This document shows, one piece after another, positions 18,815 through 26,879 of a stretch of 64,000 nt of DNA. Origin of the DNA: CAG-791 sp963605745 (GTDB lineage Bacteria > Bacillota > Clostridia > Lachnospirales > Lachnospiraceae). The stretch is taken from positions 13,826-77,825 of the forward strand of contig CAVCWT010000010.1 of NCBI GenBank assembly GCA_963605745.1. The letters run 5' to 3'. The position numbers were made by a program, and so were the translations under genes. The notes under the pieces were generated by a model. The model searched no databases. It was not told the origin of the DNA and saw only the letters and a program-made list of their open reading frames with translations. Each line of letters begins with the position of its first letter. The first letter of the stretch is position 1.

Positions 18815-20536
18815 ATGAAATCACTTCTCAAATATCTGAAGGACTACCGGAAGGAAACCATTCTGGCACCTTTGTTCAAGCTCCTGGAGGCTTCCTTTGA
18901 GCTGATTGTTCCGCTGGTTATGGCGGCGATCATCGATACCGGCATCGGCAGTCAGGATAAACCCTATATTATCCGGATGTGCGGCGTACTGGTTCTGCTG
19001 GCGGCGGTCGGCCTGACCTGCGCCATTACGGCGCAGTGGTTTGCAGCAAAGGCGGCGACCGGGTTCTCCGCCAAGGTGCGTCATGCGCTCTTTGCGCATA
19101 TTCAGGAGCTCTCCTATTCACAGATGGACCTCTTTGGAACGGATACACTGATCACCCGCATGACCAGTGACGTGAATCAGGTGCAGAACGGCGTCAATCT
19201 GGTGCTGCGTCTGTTCCTGCGCTCTCCGTTCATCGTATTCGGTGCCATGATTATGGCCTTTACGGTTGATGTGAAGGCGGCATTGATTTTCGTGGTGACA
19301 ATTCCGGCGCTGTCGGTCGTTGTATTTGGCATTATGTTGTGGACAATGCCGTTGTATCGCAAGGTGCAGGGTCATCTGGACAGGATTATGACAGGAACCC
19401 GTGAGAATCTGACTGGTGTTCGTGTCATTCGCGCCTTCGGCAGGGAAGAGAGCGAGATCCAGAGCTTTCGAGACAACAACGATGCACTGAATCACATGCA
19501 GCAGTATGTGGGGCGCATTTCGGGGCTGATGAATCCTGTGACCTACATCATCGTCAATCTGGCCACGGTGTACCTGATCTATACGGGTGCGGTTCGCGTG
19601 GACATCGGGGTCCTGACGCAGGGGCAGGTTGTGGCACTGTTGAACTACATGTCGCAGATTTTAGTTGAGCTGATCAAGCTGGCCAATCTGATCATTCAGG
19701 TGACTAAGGCGGTTGCCTGCGGAGATCGCATCGAGGACATTCTGAAGGTGGAGCCGGACATGGCAGACGGAACGCTTGGGGCATCGAGTGTCTCTGACGG
19801 TGACGTTGCCGTGGAGTTTAAGGATGTCTCCTTGACCTACGAGGAAGGCGCAGGGGAAGCTCTGGAGCACATTTCCTTCCGGGCGATGAAGGGACAGACC
19901 ATCGGTATCATCGGCGGCACCGGCAGCGGCAAGTCCTCACTGGTAAATCTGATCCCGCGTTTTTATGATGCCACGCAGGGCGAGGTGCTGGTTGGCGGCC
20001 ATAACGTGAAGGACTATCAGCAGGAACAGCTGCGCAGCCGTATCGGCATGGTGCTGCAGAAGGCGGTGCTGTTCAAGGGAACCATTGCCCAGAACCTCTT
20101 CTGGGGCAAAAAAGACGCATCCCCGGCCGAGATGGACGAAGCTCTGCGCATTTCGCAGGCCAAGGAATATGTGGATTTAAAACCCGGCAAGACTGGATTC
20201 GAACTCGAGCAGAACGGCCGGAACCTCTCCGGCGGACAAAGACAGCGCATGACCATCGCAAGGGCGCTGATCCGCAAGCCGGATATCCTGATCATGGACG
20301 ATTCGGCATCGGCGCTGGATTTTGCAACGGATGCTAAACTCCGGATGGCAATCCGGGAGATGTCCAGTACGCTGACAACCTTCATCGTATCGCAGCGTGC
20401 AGCCTCTGTGCAGTATGCCGATCAGATCCTTGTTATGGATGACGGGAAACTTGTCGGAATCGGAACGCACGAGCAGCTGCTGGCAGACAATAAGATTTAT
20501 CAGGAGATTTATTATTCTCAATTTCCTCCCGTTTAG
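18815..20536 (+). CDS. Heterodimeric ABC exporter, subunit with non-catalytic Walker B
   Basis: This 573-residue half-exporter has six predicted helices and an ATPase domain. Walker A GGTGSGKSS and signature L471-S-G-G-Q are normal, but Walker B ends ILIMDDS: D496 replaces the catalytic glutamate, and the H-loop region reads VSQRAAS in place of an AHR motif. This is the pattern of the BmrC/TM287-type partner, in which one of the two ATP sites is degenerate. It pairs with the next gene. The family exports drugs or peptides. The TAG stop lies inside the GTTTAG that starts a family A hairpin element. Confidence 0.87.
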   Translation: MKSLLKYLKDYRKETILAPLFKLLEASFELIVPLVMAAIIDTGIGSQDKPYIIRMCGVLVLLAAVGLTCAITAQWFAAKAATGFSAKVRHALFAHIQELSYSQMDLFGTDTLITRMTSDVNQVQNGVNLVLRLFLRSPFIVFGAMIMAFTVDVKAALIFVVTIPALSVVVFGIMLWTMPLYRKVQGHLDRIMTGTRENLTGVRVIRAFGREESEIQSFRDNNDALNHMQQYVGRISGLMNPVTYIIVNLATVYLIYTGAVRVDIGVLTQGQVVALLNYMSQILVELIKLANLIIQVTKAVACGDRIEDILKVEPDMADGTLGASSVSDGDVAVEFKDVSLTYEEGAGEALEHISFRAMKGQTIGIIGGTGSGKSSLVNLIPRFYDATQGEVLVGGHNVKDYQQEQLRSRIGMVLQKAVLFKGTIAQNLFWGKKDASPAEMDEALRISQAKEYVDLKPGKTGFELEQNGRNLSGGQRQRMTIARALIRKPDILIMDDSASALDFATDAKLRMAIREMSSTLTTFIVSQRAASVQYADQILVMDDGKLVGIGTHEQLLADNKIYQEIYYSQFPPV

Positions 20537-20668
20537 TACCTGTCAATTTCAACATGAATCGGCCGCTTTGCGGACAGATTCATGATTGAAAACAGCGGGC
20601 GCTCAGGTGACAAAGTCACCCTGACCGTCCGAAACGAGAAAGAAGCGAAGCGCTTTCGAGTGCCGGAT
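20531..20668 (+). repeat. Multi-hairpin element, family A, divergent copy
   Basis: GTTTAGTACC leads into hairpin 1 (ATTTCAACATGAATCGGCC / GATTCATGATTGAAA). Hairpin 2 is TCAGGTGAC/GTCACCCTGA, and hairpin 3 lies around CGAGAAAG and CTTTCGAG. Hairpins 2 and 3 have sequences unlike other copies yet keep their pairing. The element fills most of the 172-base gap between the two exporter genes, so it should lie in the operon mRNA. Confidence 0.72.
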
Positions 20669-20708
20669 GCAAAACGGAATGAATATGGACTCTTAAGAGG
20701 AATCAACA

Positions 20709-22487
20709 ATGGCAGGAACGAGAAAGAAAAAAACAGATCCCAAAGAGCAGCAGCGGATTATCCGCAAGGTGCTCACTTACCTTGGAAAATATCGTAAATA
20801 TCTGGCGGCATCGCTGGTGATGGCTTTCATCACCGTTGCACTGCAGCTCTATATCCCCAAGCTGACCGGAGAGGTTGTGGACTATATGCTAGGTCCCGGA
20901 AAGGTGCAGTTTGACGGTGTGTGGATGATCATGATCCGGATCATCATCAGTGCACTGGCAGCAGGATTGTGCCAATGGTTGATGAACCTTTGCAACAACA
21001 AAATGACCTATGACGTGGTGCAGGATATTCGTAACGATGCCTTCTGCAAGATTGAGCAGCTGCCGCTGTCCTACATTGATTCCCATCCTTATGGCGAGAT
21101 CGAGAGCCGGGTCATCGCCGATGCGGACCAGTTTGCAGATGGCCTCCTCATGGGCTTTACGCAGCTCTTTACCGGTGTCATCACGATCCTTGGCACCTTC
21201 TGCTTTATGCTCTCGATCAATGTATGGATTACGCTGGCTGTCGTTGCGCTGACGCCGCTGTCCTTTCTGGTTGCAGGATACATTTCCTCTCACACCTATA
21301 CCATGTTCCGCAAACAGTCTGAGATCCGTGGTCTTCAGACCGGCATGATTAATGAAATGGTGGAGGGACAGAAGGTTGTAAAGGCCTTCAACCGAAGAGA
21401 AGAGGTGGTCGCTGATTTTGACAGAGTCAATGATGAGCTGACGCAGACGTCCCTTCGAGCCATCTTTTATTCCTCCATCACGAATCCCTCAACACGCTTT
21501 GTCAATAGCCTGGTTTATGCTGTGGTAGGTCTGACAGGTGCGATGGCTGCCATTTCGGGGCGCCTGAGCGTTGGTCAGCTGACGGCTTTCCTGTCCTATG
21601 CGAGCCAATATGCTAAGCCCTTCAACGAGATCTCCGGCGTCGTCACGGAGCTGCAGAATGCCATTGCCTGCGCAGGAAGAGTTCTGGATCTGATTGAGGA
21701 GACACCGCAGATTCCGGATGCCGAGGATGCCGTTGCACCCGTGCAGTTTGAAGGAAAGGTGGACCTGGAGCATGTCGATTTCTCCTATGTAGAGGGTCAG
21801 AATCTGATTCAGGGCTTCTCCTTGAAGGTTAAGCCCGGACAAAAGATTGCCATTGTCGGACCGACGGGCTGCGGCAAAACAACGCTCATCAATCTGCTCA
21901 TGCGCTTCTATGATGTCAACGACGGCGCAATCTATGTGGATGGAACGGATGTCCGCAGGATCACAAGACATGCACTGCGAAACGGCTACGGCATGGTTTT
22001 GCAGGAAACCTGGCTCAAGACTGGAACCATACGTGACAACATCACCATGGGGAATCCTGGAATCTCCGAAGAGGAGATGATCCGCATCGCAAAGGTCTGC
22101 CACATTGATTCCTTCATTCGCAGGCTCCCGAAGGGGTATGATACGATGGTTTCCGAAAACGGAGAGGATTTCTCTCAGGGACAAAGACAGCTCCTGTGCA
22201 TTGCCAGAGTTATGATGAGCAAGCCCTCCATGCTGATCCTGGATGAGGCGACCTCCTCCATTGATACGAGAACTGAGCTCAAGATTCAGGATGCCTTCAA
22301 TGCTATGATGGAGGGACGGACTAGCTTTATTGTGGCCCATCGCCTGTCCACCATTCGGAATGCGGACTGCATTCTGGTGATGAAGGACGGACACATCATT
22401 GAGCAGGGCAATCACAGCGATCTGATGAAGGCCGAAGGCTTTTATTATAATCTGTACCAGAGCCAGTTCCTGGGACAGGCGATTTGA
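20709..22487 (+). CDS. Heterodimeric ABC exporter, catalytic subunit
   Basis: The 592-residue partner of the preceding half-exporter has Walker A GPTGCGKTT and a complete Walker B with D512-E513, plus an H-loop in IVAHRLS. Its signature, however, reads F488-S-Q-G-Q instead of LSGGQ. In the heterodimer, the canonical ATP site is thus built from this Walker A/B and the LSGGQ of the first subunit, while the other site is degenerate on both sides. This reciprocal loss confirms that the two genes encode one exporter of the BmrCD/TM287-288 type. AGAGGA precedes the ATG. Substrate unknown. Confidence 0.88.
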   Translation: MAGTRKKKTDPKEQQRIIRKVLTYLGKYRKYLAASLVMAFITVALQLYIPKLTGEVVDYMLGPGKVQFDGVWMIMIRIIISALAAGLCQWLMNLCNNKMTYDVVQDIRNDAFCKIEQLPLSYIDSHPYGEIESRVIADADQFADGLLMGFTQLFTGVITILGTFCFMLSINVWITLAVVALTPLSFLVAGYISSHTYTMFRKQSEIRGLQTGMINEMVEGQKVVKAFNRREEVVADFDRVNDELTQTSLRAIFYSSITNPSTRFVNSLVYAVVGLTGAMAAISGRLSVGQLTAFLSYASQYAKPFNEISGVVTELQNAIACAGRVLDLIEETPQIPDAEDAVAPVQFEGKVDLEHVDFSYVEGQNLIQGFSLKVKPGQKIAIVGPTGCGKTTLINLLMRFYDVNDGAIYVDGTDVRRITRHALRNGYGMVLQETWLKTGTIRDNITMGNPGISEEEMIRIAKVCHIDSFIRRLPKGYDTMVSENGEDFSQGQRQLLCIARVMMSKPSMLILDEATSSIDTRTELKIQDAFNAMMEGRTSFIVAHRLSTIRNADCILVMKDGHIIEQGNHSDLMKAEGFYYNLYQSQFLGQAI

Positions 22488-22615
22488 TACTCGGAAATAG
22501 CTGATGCTATTTCCTCCTACCTTCGAGTGTATTGCCGACAGGGTCGGCAATACACTCGTCCATCGGAGAAACCGCATGCGCGGATTTCTCCTCGCACAAC
22601 TCGAAAATATATGCG
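22488..22615 (+). repeat. Hairpin element, family B, single copy
   Basis: The element reads TACTCGG, hairpin AAATAGC/GCTATTT, then CCTCCTACCTTCGAGTG, hairpin TATTGCCGAC/GTCGGCAATA, CACTCG, and a hairpin GGAGAAACCGC/GCGGATTTCTCC with one bulged base. The same order of conserved linkers is found at 46.77-47.13 kb with entirely different stem sequences that still pair. It starts right after the stop codon of the exporter gene. Confidence 0.78.
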
Positions 22616-22622
22616 CACCAAA

Positions 22623-22664
22623 GGACTCGGTTGTTATCTTTTCCGATAACAACCGAGTCCTTTT
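22623..22664 (+). terminator. Rho-independent terminator of the ABC exporter operon
   Basis: GGACTCGGTTGTTATC pairs perfectly with GATAACAACCGAGTCC around a TTTTCC loop, and TTTT follows. The 16-bp stem makes this a strong terminator before the promoter of the XRE-cupin gene. Confidence 0.85.
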
Positions 22665-22688
22665 ACGTGGGTTTAACATAAATAATAG

Positions 22689-22740
22689 TTGACACAAAGT
22701 TTAGTGATAGTATAATCGGCTATGGCTTGCAAAGTTTAGT
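22689..22740 (+). promoter_or_regulatory. Sigma-A promoter with duplicated operator for the XRE-cupin gene
   Basis: TTGACA (22689-22694) and TATAAT (22711-22716) are separated by 16 bases, a near-ideal promoter. The ten-base sequence AAAGTTTAGT occurs twice, at 22696-22705 inside the spacer and at 22731-22740 just after the expected transcription start. The two copies are 35 bp apart. This placement fits a repressor operator, most simply for autoregulation by the XRE-cupin protein encoded downstream. Confidence 0.75.
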
Positions 22741-22846
22741 AATAACGTTACAAGCGTAGCAGAATCAGAATCAGTTTTTAAATCGATACCGAATACGGGA
22801 TGCAAACGGTTCCGGGGATGGACGACCCACGCAGGGAAAGGACAGT

Positions 22847-23404
22847 ATGGAACAAGAGCAGATTAACGAACAGATCGGCTGTAAGATCAAGGATCTGCGC
22901 AATCGAAACGGATTGACGCAGCAGGAGCTGGCAGACCGAACAGAGCTGACAAAGGGCTTTATTTCGCAGCTGGAACGAGGACAGGTGTCACCTTCTGTGG
23001 TGACGCTGCTGGATTTGATCGAATGCCTTGGCTCGACGCCGGGGGATTTCTTCAAGGAAGGCGCCGAGGAACAGGTCGTCTTTAAGGAACAGGATTATTT
23101 TGAAAAGATCGAGGACAACGGCAGCAAAACGCAGTGGCTGGTGCCCCCTGCACAGAAATTTCAGATGGAGCCGCTTCTTGTGGAGATCCCGCCGCACGAG
23201 AGCCTCGATGAGGACAAGCCTCACATCGGAGAGGAATTCGGCTACTGCATCAGTGGCCGATTGAATGTGTATTTGGGCGATAAGGTTTACAAGGTGAAGG
23301 CTGGAGAAAGCTTTTACTACCGCACGACCAAACGCCACAAAATTGCAAATCCCGGCAGCCGCCCGGCTAAATTCATCTGGATCAGCACACCGCCAGAATT
23401 TTGA
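22847..23404 (+). CDS. XRE-family regulator with cupin domain, likely polyamine transport regulator
   Basis: The 185-residue protein has an N-terminal helix-turn-helix (residues about 8-65, LTQQELADRTELTKGFISQLE) and a C-terminal cupin (about 110-185, with PHIGEEFGYCISGRL and AGESFYYRTTKRHKIANPG). This is the PuuR-like architecture, in which the cupin senses a small ligand. It lies immediately upstream of potABCD, an arrangement known in many Clostridia, so control of polyamine uptake is likely. GGGAAAGGA precedes the ATG. Two direct repeats in its promoter suggest autoregulation. Confidence 0.87.
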   Translation: MEQEQINEQIGCKIKDLRNRNGLTQQELADRTELTKGFISQLERGQVSPSVVTLLDLIECLGSTPGDFFKEGAEEQVVFKEQDYFEKIEDNGSKTQWLVPPAQKFQMEPLLVEIPPHESLDEDKPHIGEEFGYCISGRLNVYLGDKVYKVKAGESFYYRTTKRHKIANPGSRPAKFIWISTPPEF

Positions 23405-23427
23405 TCACAATGAGGACAAATCTTGAA

Positions 23428-23777
23428 GAGAAACTCTCCGTGCGAGCTTGCTCGCAAAAGGAGAGGATTCTCTTCAAGATTGGGACGAACGTCCCAAACG
23501 AGGATTTCCGAAGGAAATTCGAGTTTGTCCTCATTGGGAGCAAAGGCGAGAAACTCTCCGTGCGAGCTTGCTCGCAAAAGGAGAGGATTCTCTTCAAGAT
23601 TGGGACGAACGTCCCAAACGAGGATTTCCGAAGGAAATTCGAGTTTGTCCTCATTGGGAGCAAAGGCGAGAAACTCTCCGTGCGAGCTTGCTCGCAAAAG
23701 GAGAGGATTCTCTTCAAGATTGGGACGAACGTCCCAAACGAGGATTTCCGAAGGAAATTCGAGTTTGTCCTCATTGG
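23428..23777 (+). repeat. Tandem array of three 120-bp multi-hairpin units
   Basis: A 120-bp unit is repeated perfectly almost three times (starts 23428, 23548, 23668). Each unit holds CTCTCC/GGAGAG enclosing GCGAGC/GCTCGC, a small hairpin GGGACGAACGTCCC, and CGAGGATTTCC/GGAAATTCG, which has the same GG bulge as family A hairpin 3. Just left of the array lies TGAGGACAAA, which pairs with the TTTGTCCTCA in each unit. The array occupies the 399-base gap between the regulator and potA. Open frames across it arise because 120 is divisible by three and have no start signals. Confidence 0.85.
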
Positions 23778-23803
23778 AAGAATAAAGTACAGAAAGGATC
23801 ACC

Positions 23804-25240
23804 ATGGACAACACCAACATCATCGAACTCAAGCACGTTACCAAGTCCTTCAGCGACGGATTCACCGCCGTGGAGGACTTTAACCTCGAGGTCCGCCGGG
23901 GTGAATTCGTGACCTTTCTGGGTCCCTCCGGCTGCGGCAAAACAACGACCCTGCGCATGATCGCAGGCTTTGAGCTGCCGACCTCCGGCGAGATTCTCCT
24001 GAACGGAAAATCCATCACCAATCTGCCCCCTTATGAAAGACCGATTAATACCGTATTCCAGAGGTATGCGCTCTTTCCGCATATGAACATTTACGAGAAC
24101 ATAGCCTTTGGACTCAAACAGAAAAAGACCCCGAAGGATGTGATCGAGCATAAGGTCAAAAAGGTTCTGACCTTAGTTGATCTGGAGGGCTTCGAGGACC
24201 GCAATGTCTCAACCCTTTCCGGCGGACAGCAGCAGCGAATCGCCATCGCAAGGGCGCTGGTCAATGAACCGGAAATCCTGCTGCTGGATGAGCCTTTGGG
24301 CGCGCTGGATCTCAAGATGCGTCAGGAAATGCAGATCGAGCTGAAGGACATGCATAAGAAGCTGGGAATCACCTTTATCTACGTCACACACGATCAGGAA
24401 GAGGCCCTTACCATGTCGGACAAGATCGTTGTCATGAGTGAAGGTCACATTCAGCAGATCGGGACGCCGGAGGATATTTATAACGAGCCAAAGAACGCCT
24501 TCGTTGCCGACTTTATCGGAGAGAGCAACATCTTCAGTGGGATCATGACCGGCCACCTGAAGGCCAGATTCTGCGGCGGCGAGTTCGACTGCGTGGACGA
24601 TGTGGCAGAGGGAACGCACATCACGGCCGTTGTTCGCCCGGAGGACGTTGAGATGACGTCTCCTTCAAACGGAACCATTCAGGGAACCGTGACGTCCGTT
24701 ATTTTCAAGGGTATGCATTACGAAATTACGGTACAGAGCGGCCGCAATGAAATGGTCATCCAGTCCGTGAAATCGGCAAAGGTCGGAGATCGCATCGGAA
24801 TGCGTCTCGAGCCGGACAGCATTCATATCATGATTGCAGAGGATCATACGAATATCTTCCCGGTGGATATCAACAAAGACTACCGCCTGGCCTACAATGA
24901 TCAGCTGCTCCATGCCAGCCTGACCAAGCTCATTAAAGGCGGCAAACGCCTCGAGGACGGGACACTCGTCGATGCACACGGGGAAGCCATTGACCTGGAG
25001 AGAACCAAGGTGATTGCATCCATTCAGCCCGGAGACATTGAACTTACGGATGATCAGGAAGGCGGTCTGGTACAGGGCCACATCAGCAATCTGATCTACC
25101 AGGGCGACCATTATCTGTATGTCATCCATACAGAAATGGAGCAGGATTTCGTTGTTTACGATGAGGATCTGTGGAACATGGGAGACCGCGTCGGCCTCAT
25201 CATGCCGGTCGAGAAGATGAAGTTCAGCCTTAAGAAGTAA
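23804..25240 (+). CDS. potA: Spermidine/putrescine ABC transporter ATP-binding protein PotA
   Basis: The ATPase energises polyamine import. Walker A GPSGCGKTT is at about residues 40-48, the Q-loop region reads NTVFQRYALFPHM, the signature is LSGGQQQR, Walker B LLLDEPLGALD, and THDQEEA supplies the H-loop, all typical of PotA/MalK-type ATPases. At 478 residues it is about 110-130 longer than usual. After the first TOBE-like region (to about residue 355) a second TOBE-like segment follows (GLVQGHISNLIYQGDHYLYVI), suggesting an extra regulatory domain. AAAGGA precedes the ATG. It starts the tightly packed potABCD set. Confidence 0.92.
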   Translation: MDNTNIIELKHVTKSFSDGFTAVEDFNLEVRRGEFVTFLGPSGCGKTTTLRMIAGFELPTSGEILLNGKSITNLPPYERPINTVFQRYALFPHMNIYENIAFGLKQKKTPKDVIEHKVKKVLTLVDLEGFEDRNVSTLSGGQQQRIAIARALVNEPEILLLDEPLGALDLKMRQEMQIELKDMHKKLGITFIYVTHDQEEALTMSDKIVVMSEGHIQQIGTPEDIYNEPKNAFVADFIGESNIFSGIMTGHLKARFCGGEFDCVDDVAEGTHITAVVRPEDVEMTSPSNGTIQGTVTSVIFKGMHYEITVQSGRNEMVIQSVKSAKVGDRIGMRLEPDSIHIMIAEDHTNIFPVDINKDYRLAYNDQLLHASLTKLIKGGKRLEDGTLVDAHGEAIDLERTKVIASIQPGDIELTDDQEGGLVQGHISNLIYQGDHYLYVIHTEMEQDFVVYDEDLWNMGDRVGLIMPVEKMKFSLKK

Positions 25241-25252
25241 GAAAGGATAGTC

Positions 25253-26044
25253 ATGCACCTTCGATTCACGAGAAAAACGCTCTGCCTTCCCTATGCCGTT
25301 TATTTGCTGGTGTTCGTTGTGGCGCCCATGCTGGTGCTGTTTTATTACGCCTTTACGAACAGTACCGGGCAGTTCACGCTGACCAATTTCACCAGCTTTT
25401 TTACTGATCCGAATACGCTGGGAACGCTGTTCTACAGCTGCGCCATTGCCATGGTGACGACCATAGTCTGTCTCCTTCTGGCGTACCCCATTGCCTGCAT
25501 TCTGGCTCTGAGCCAGCTGAAGGCGAAATCGGCCATCATCATGATCTTTGTCATGCCAATGTGGATCAACTTCTCCCTGCGAATCACTGCGCTGAAGGAA
25601 ATCCTGACGGTGATCGAAGGGAACCTTGCCCTGTATCCCTTTTTGAATGCTGTGATCGGCATGACGTATGACTTTCTGCCCTTTATGATCCTGCCGATCT
25701 ATACGACGATTTCAAGGCTGGACGGCGCTCTGCGCGAGGCTTCGATGGACCTTGGAGCCAATGAGGTGCAGACCTTCCTTCGGATCACACTGCCCTTGTC
25801 CGTTCCCGGCATTATGAGCGGCATCTCTATGGTGTTCCTGCCGGCTATGACCAACTACGTCGTACTGGATATGCTCTACAACAGCACCTATATCATGGGA
25901 AGCCTCATCGGCAGCTATTTCTCGGCCTACAACTGGAACGGCGGATCCATGATCGCACTGATTCTGCTGGCGATCATCTGCCTGTTCACACTCCTGACCG
26001 ATGACGGAGAAGTGAATACAGCAAGGGGAGGAGCTCTGTTATGA
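25253..26044 (+). CDS. potB: Spermidine/putrescine ABC transporter permease PotB
   Basis: This 263-residue inner-membrane permease has about six helices and the cytoplasmic coupling loop in LREASMDLGANEVQTFLRITLPLSVPGI, the EAA motif that docks on PotA. It starts 12 bases after potA behind GAAAGGA and overlaps potC by four bases (ATGA), so translation is coupled. It is a little shorter than the E. coli protein, at the C-terminus, but shows all core segments. Confidence 0.9.
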   Translation: MHLRFTRKTLCLPYAVYLLVFVVAPMLVLFYYAFTNSTGQFTLTNFTSFFTDPNTLGTLFYSCAIAMVTTIVCLLLAYPIACILALSQLKAKSAIIMIFVMPMWINFSLRITALKEILTVIEGNLALYPFLNAVIGMTYDFLPFMILPIYTTISRLDGALREASMDLGANEVQTFLRITLPLSVPGIMSGISMVFLPAMTNYVVLDMLYNSTYIMGSLIGSYFSAYNWNGGSMIALILLAIICLFTLLTDDGEVNTARGGALL

Positions 26045-26856
26045 AAAAAACGATTCTTCAGGCCATAAAGTGGGCCTTTTTGCTCCTGATGCTGCTCTTT
26101 ATTTATCTGCCGATTCTGATCCTTGCTGTATACAGCTTTACGGATTCAACCAATATCGGCGCCATTCGCGGCTTCTCCTTGCAGAACTATGTGACACTGT
26201 TCACAACCGAAGAGCTGCGCAATATGATCATCGGAACACTGCTCCTTGCCTTCGGGGCAGCAGCCATCGCAACGGTTCTGGGAACGCTGGGAGCAATTGG
26301 CGCGTTTTATTCCAAGGAGCGTGTCAGCAAGGCGATCTCCACGATGAACCAGATTCCGGTTGTCAATGCGGACGTGGTGACGGGATTTTCCATCTGCATC
26401 CTGCTCGTCGTTGTCCTGCAGGTCAGCAAGGATACCTTTATTCCGCTGGTTGCGGGACATGTGACATTGTGCGCACCGTTTGTCTATCTGGCCGTTTTGC
26501 CTAAGATCAAACAGATGGATTCGAGCCTGTATGAGGCAGCGCTGGACCTTGGAGCCTCCCCGTTTCGCGCATTGACGCAGGTTGTGCTGCCGCAGCTGGT
26601 GCCGGGCATTGTCTCCGGCTTTGCCCTTGCAATTACGCTGTCACTGGATGATTACTTTATTGCAACGTATACCAAGCCGGCCACCTTTGACACCATCAGT
26701 ACGTACGTTGTGAATGCCACCAAGGGCTCGCAGACGACCATCAAGACGGCACTGTGGGCACTCTCGACCGTTATTTTCCTTGTTGTGATTGTGATTGTAG
26801 CAGGCTGGAACCTGCATCAGGTGCGCAGCGAAAAGAGAACGAAGACGGTTGGATGA
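26041..26856 (+). CDS. potC: Spermidine/putrescine ABC transporter permease PotC
   Basis: The second permease subunit (271 residues) has the EAA loop YEAALDLGASPFRALTQVVLPQL followed by VPGIVSGFALAITLSLDDY, a block characteristic of PotC. It forms the membrane channel with PotB. The start overlaps potB by ATGA, and its TGA stop overlaps a possible upstream ATG of potD. The last helix ends in a short basic tail. Confidence 0.9.
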   Translation: MKKTILQAIKWAFLLLMLLFIYLPILILAVYSFTDSTNIGAIRGFSLQNYVTLFTTEELRNMIIGTLLLAFGAAAIATVLGTLGAIGAFYSKERVSKAISTMNQIPVVNADVVTGFSICILLVVVLQVSKDTFIPLVAGHVTLCAPFVYLAVLPKIKQMDSSLYEAALDLGASPFRALTQVVLPQLVPGIVSGFALAITLSLDDYFIATYTKPATFDTISTYVVNATKGSQTTIKTALWALSTVIFLVVIVIVAGWNLHQVRSEKRTKTVG

Positions 26857-26879
26857 TCGGACATCCGGAGGACAACAGA

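Noticed and set aside
23401..23912. Several overlapping open frames across the 120-bp array on both strands
   Set aside because: All arise from a repeat length divisible by three. None has a start signal, and the unit is explained by hairpins.
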